Source: VRUE01 sp963745915
Lineage (GTDB): Bacteria; Actinomycetota; Thermoleophilia; Solirubrobacterales; 70-9
NCBI GenBank assembly: GCA_963745915.1
Contig: CAVUZA010000003.1
Span: 1 to 32,125 of the forward strand
Reading direction: 5' to 3'
Length of the DNA: 32,125 bases
Made by a program: the position numbers and the translations under genes. The notes under the pieces were generated by a model. It saw nothing but the letters and a program-made list of their open reading frames with translations, did not search any database and was not told the DNA's origin. Each line of letters opens with the position of its first letter. The stretch's first letter is position 1. This document shows positions 31,297 to 32,125 of the stretch, piece by piece.

Positions 31297-32125
31297 GCGC
31301 CGGGCGCCCGAGCGCCGAGCGGGCCGCTGGCGACGGCGTCGACCGGCTGGTCGACTCGCTGCTCTACGAGGGCTACGCGCTCTACCCCTACACGCCGGGC
31401 GCGACCAAGAACGCGACGCCGACCCCGCACGGGATCGTCTACCCGCCCGCCTACGCCGAGCATCACCCGACGGCGCCGGCGCTGCTGCGGGTCGAGGTCG
31501 TGCTCGAGCATCGGCCCGGGGCGAGCGTCGCCGGCTCGGTCCGCTTCCTGCAGGCCAGCGGCGAGCGCCACGAGGGCGTCGAGCGGGCGCTGGAGGTCGG
31601 CCCGACCGAGGTCGCGACGCTGGCGGCGCAGCCGCCGCCGGCGCGGGAGCTGGAGCTCACGGCCGGGGAGGAGGGCGAGCCGCGGTTGTGTGGCCGGGTG
31701 CGGATGCGCGCCGAGGCGCTTGGCGAAAGCCTCTGCCGGGTGAAGCTCTGCGTCCACAACACGACCGAGCTGGCCGGCGGCGGCGAGGTCGAGCGACCCG
31801 AGGCGCTGCGGGCGAGCCTGCTCTCGACCCACGTCGTGCTGCGCGCCGAGGGCGGCCGCTTCGTCTCGCCGCTCGACACCGACGGCCTGCACGGCGAGGC
31901 GGTCGCCGGCTGCGAGAACGTCAACACCTGGCCGGTCCTCGCCTCGGCCGACGACGACGTCGTGCTCGGCGCCGCGATGTTCCTCCCCGACCATCCGCGG
32001 CTGGCACCGGAGAGCCTCGGCAACCTCTTCGACAACACCGAGATCGAGGAGGCGCTGCTGCTGCACGTGCAGACGCTGAGCGAGGAGGAGCGCCGCGAGA
32101 TCGCCGCCCAGGACCCGAAGGTGCG
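31293..32125 (+). CDS. Hydrogenase-associated hypothetical protein (3' end beyond window)
   Basis: A frame beginning at GTG 31293 (GTGA overlap) stays open to the window end, giving at least 277 residues. It opens with VDRLVDSLLYEGYALYPYTPGATKNATPTPHGIVYPPAYAE, then a beta-rich stretch, and near the end VNTWPVLASADDDVVLGAAMFLPDHPRLAPES followed by EIEEALLLHVQTLSEEERREI. I recognise the pattern from operons of group 1h hydrogenases but know no function. Codon use and coupling match the genes before it. Confidence 0.8.
   Translation, partial: MSAGRPSAERAAGDGVDRLVDSLLYEGYALYPYTPGATKNATPTPHGIVYPPAYAEHHPTAPALLRVEVVLEHRPGASVAGSVRFLQASGERHEGVERALEVGPTEVATLAAQPPPARELELTAGEEGEPRLCGRVRMRAEALGESLCRVKLCVHNTTELAGGGEVERPEALRASLLSTHVVLRAEGGRFVSPLDTDGLHGEAVAGCENVNTWPVLASADDDVVLGAAMFLPDHPRLAPESLGNLFDNTEIEEALLLHVQTLSEEERREIAAQDPKV

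Overview
This is a very GC-rich, densely packed actinobacterial chromosome segment. Genes overlap as ATGA, GTGA or TGATG, and GTG starts are common. A group 1h [NiFe]-hydrogenase, a NiCoT nickel permease, several XRE-cupin and SDR genes, and a small secreted protein of a kind I associate with soil Thermoleophilia (Solirubrobacterales) suggest that lineage. The lineage is an inference; there is no rRNA or other marker here. I saw no tRNA, rRNA, CRISPR array, transposase or integrase.

Region 1 (1-8083, + strand) is one translationally coupled run. It has two DUF1989 'urea carboxylase-associated' proteins (in other bacteria, carboxyguanidine deiminase subunits), the carboxyltransferase half of a urea/guanidine carboxylase, allophanate hydrolase, proline dehydrogenase and glutamate-semialdehyde dehydrogenase. 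Together these would release nitrogen from guanidine or urea and from proline. The first 2.7 kb, as read, carries about ten single-base frameshifts, nearly all of the deletion type. I favour sequence error over true decay.

Region 2 (8.2-9.2 kb) holds a DUF2188-type protein, a small minus-strand gene that overlaps it tail to tail, and a small secreted protein.

Region 3 (9.2-21.0 kb) is the least ordinary part. Two closely similar XRE-cupin regulators bracket an orphan atypical response regulator, an acyl-CoA synthetase, a TPP-dependent E1 alpha/beta pair, an alpha/beta hydrolase, an SDR, a sugar-type ABC importer (lipoprotein, ATPase, permease) and a second SDR. Four copies of a palindromic operator (ACC-TCCG-nn-CGGA-n-GGT) sit in front of the hydrolase, the ABC lipoprotein, the second SDR and the second regulator. 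At three of them a TAGNNT -10 lies exactly 23 bases away. I read this as a single uncharacterised uptake-and-catabolism regulon of unknown substrate.

Region 4 (21.1-32.1 kb) is a hydrogen-oxidation locus. A Fur-family regulator and a nickel permease lie on the minus strand behind a promoter overlapped by an inverted repeat. Divergent from them are a small unknown protein, hypC, a second HypC-like gene, hypD, hypE, the group 1h hydrogenase small and large subunits, a NifU plus Rieske-like protein whose cluster ligands are all Cys, and three poorly known accessory proteins, the last cut by the window end. This set would let the cell oxidise trace atmospheric hydrogen. hypA, hypB, hypF and the maturation protease are not in the window.
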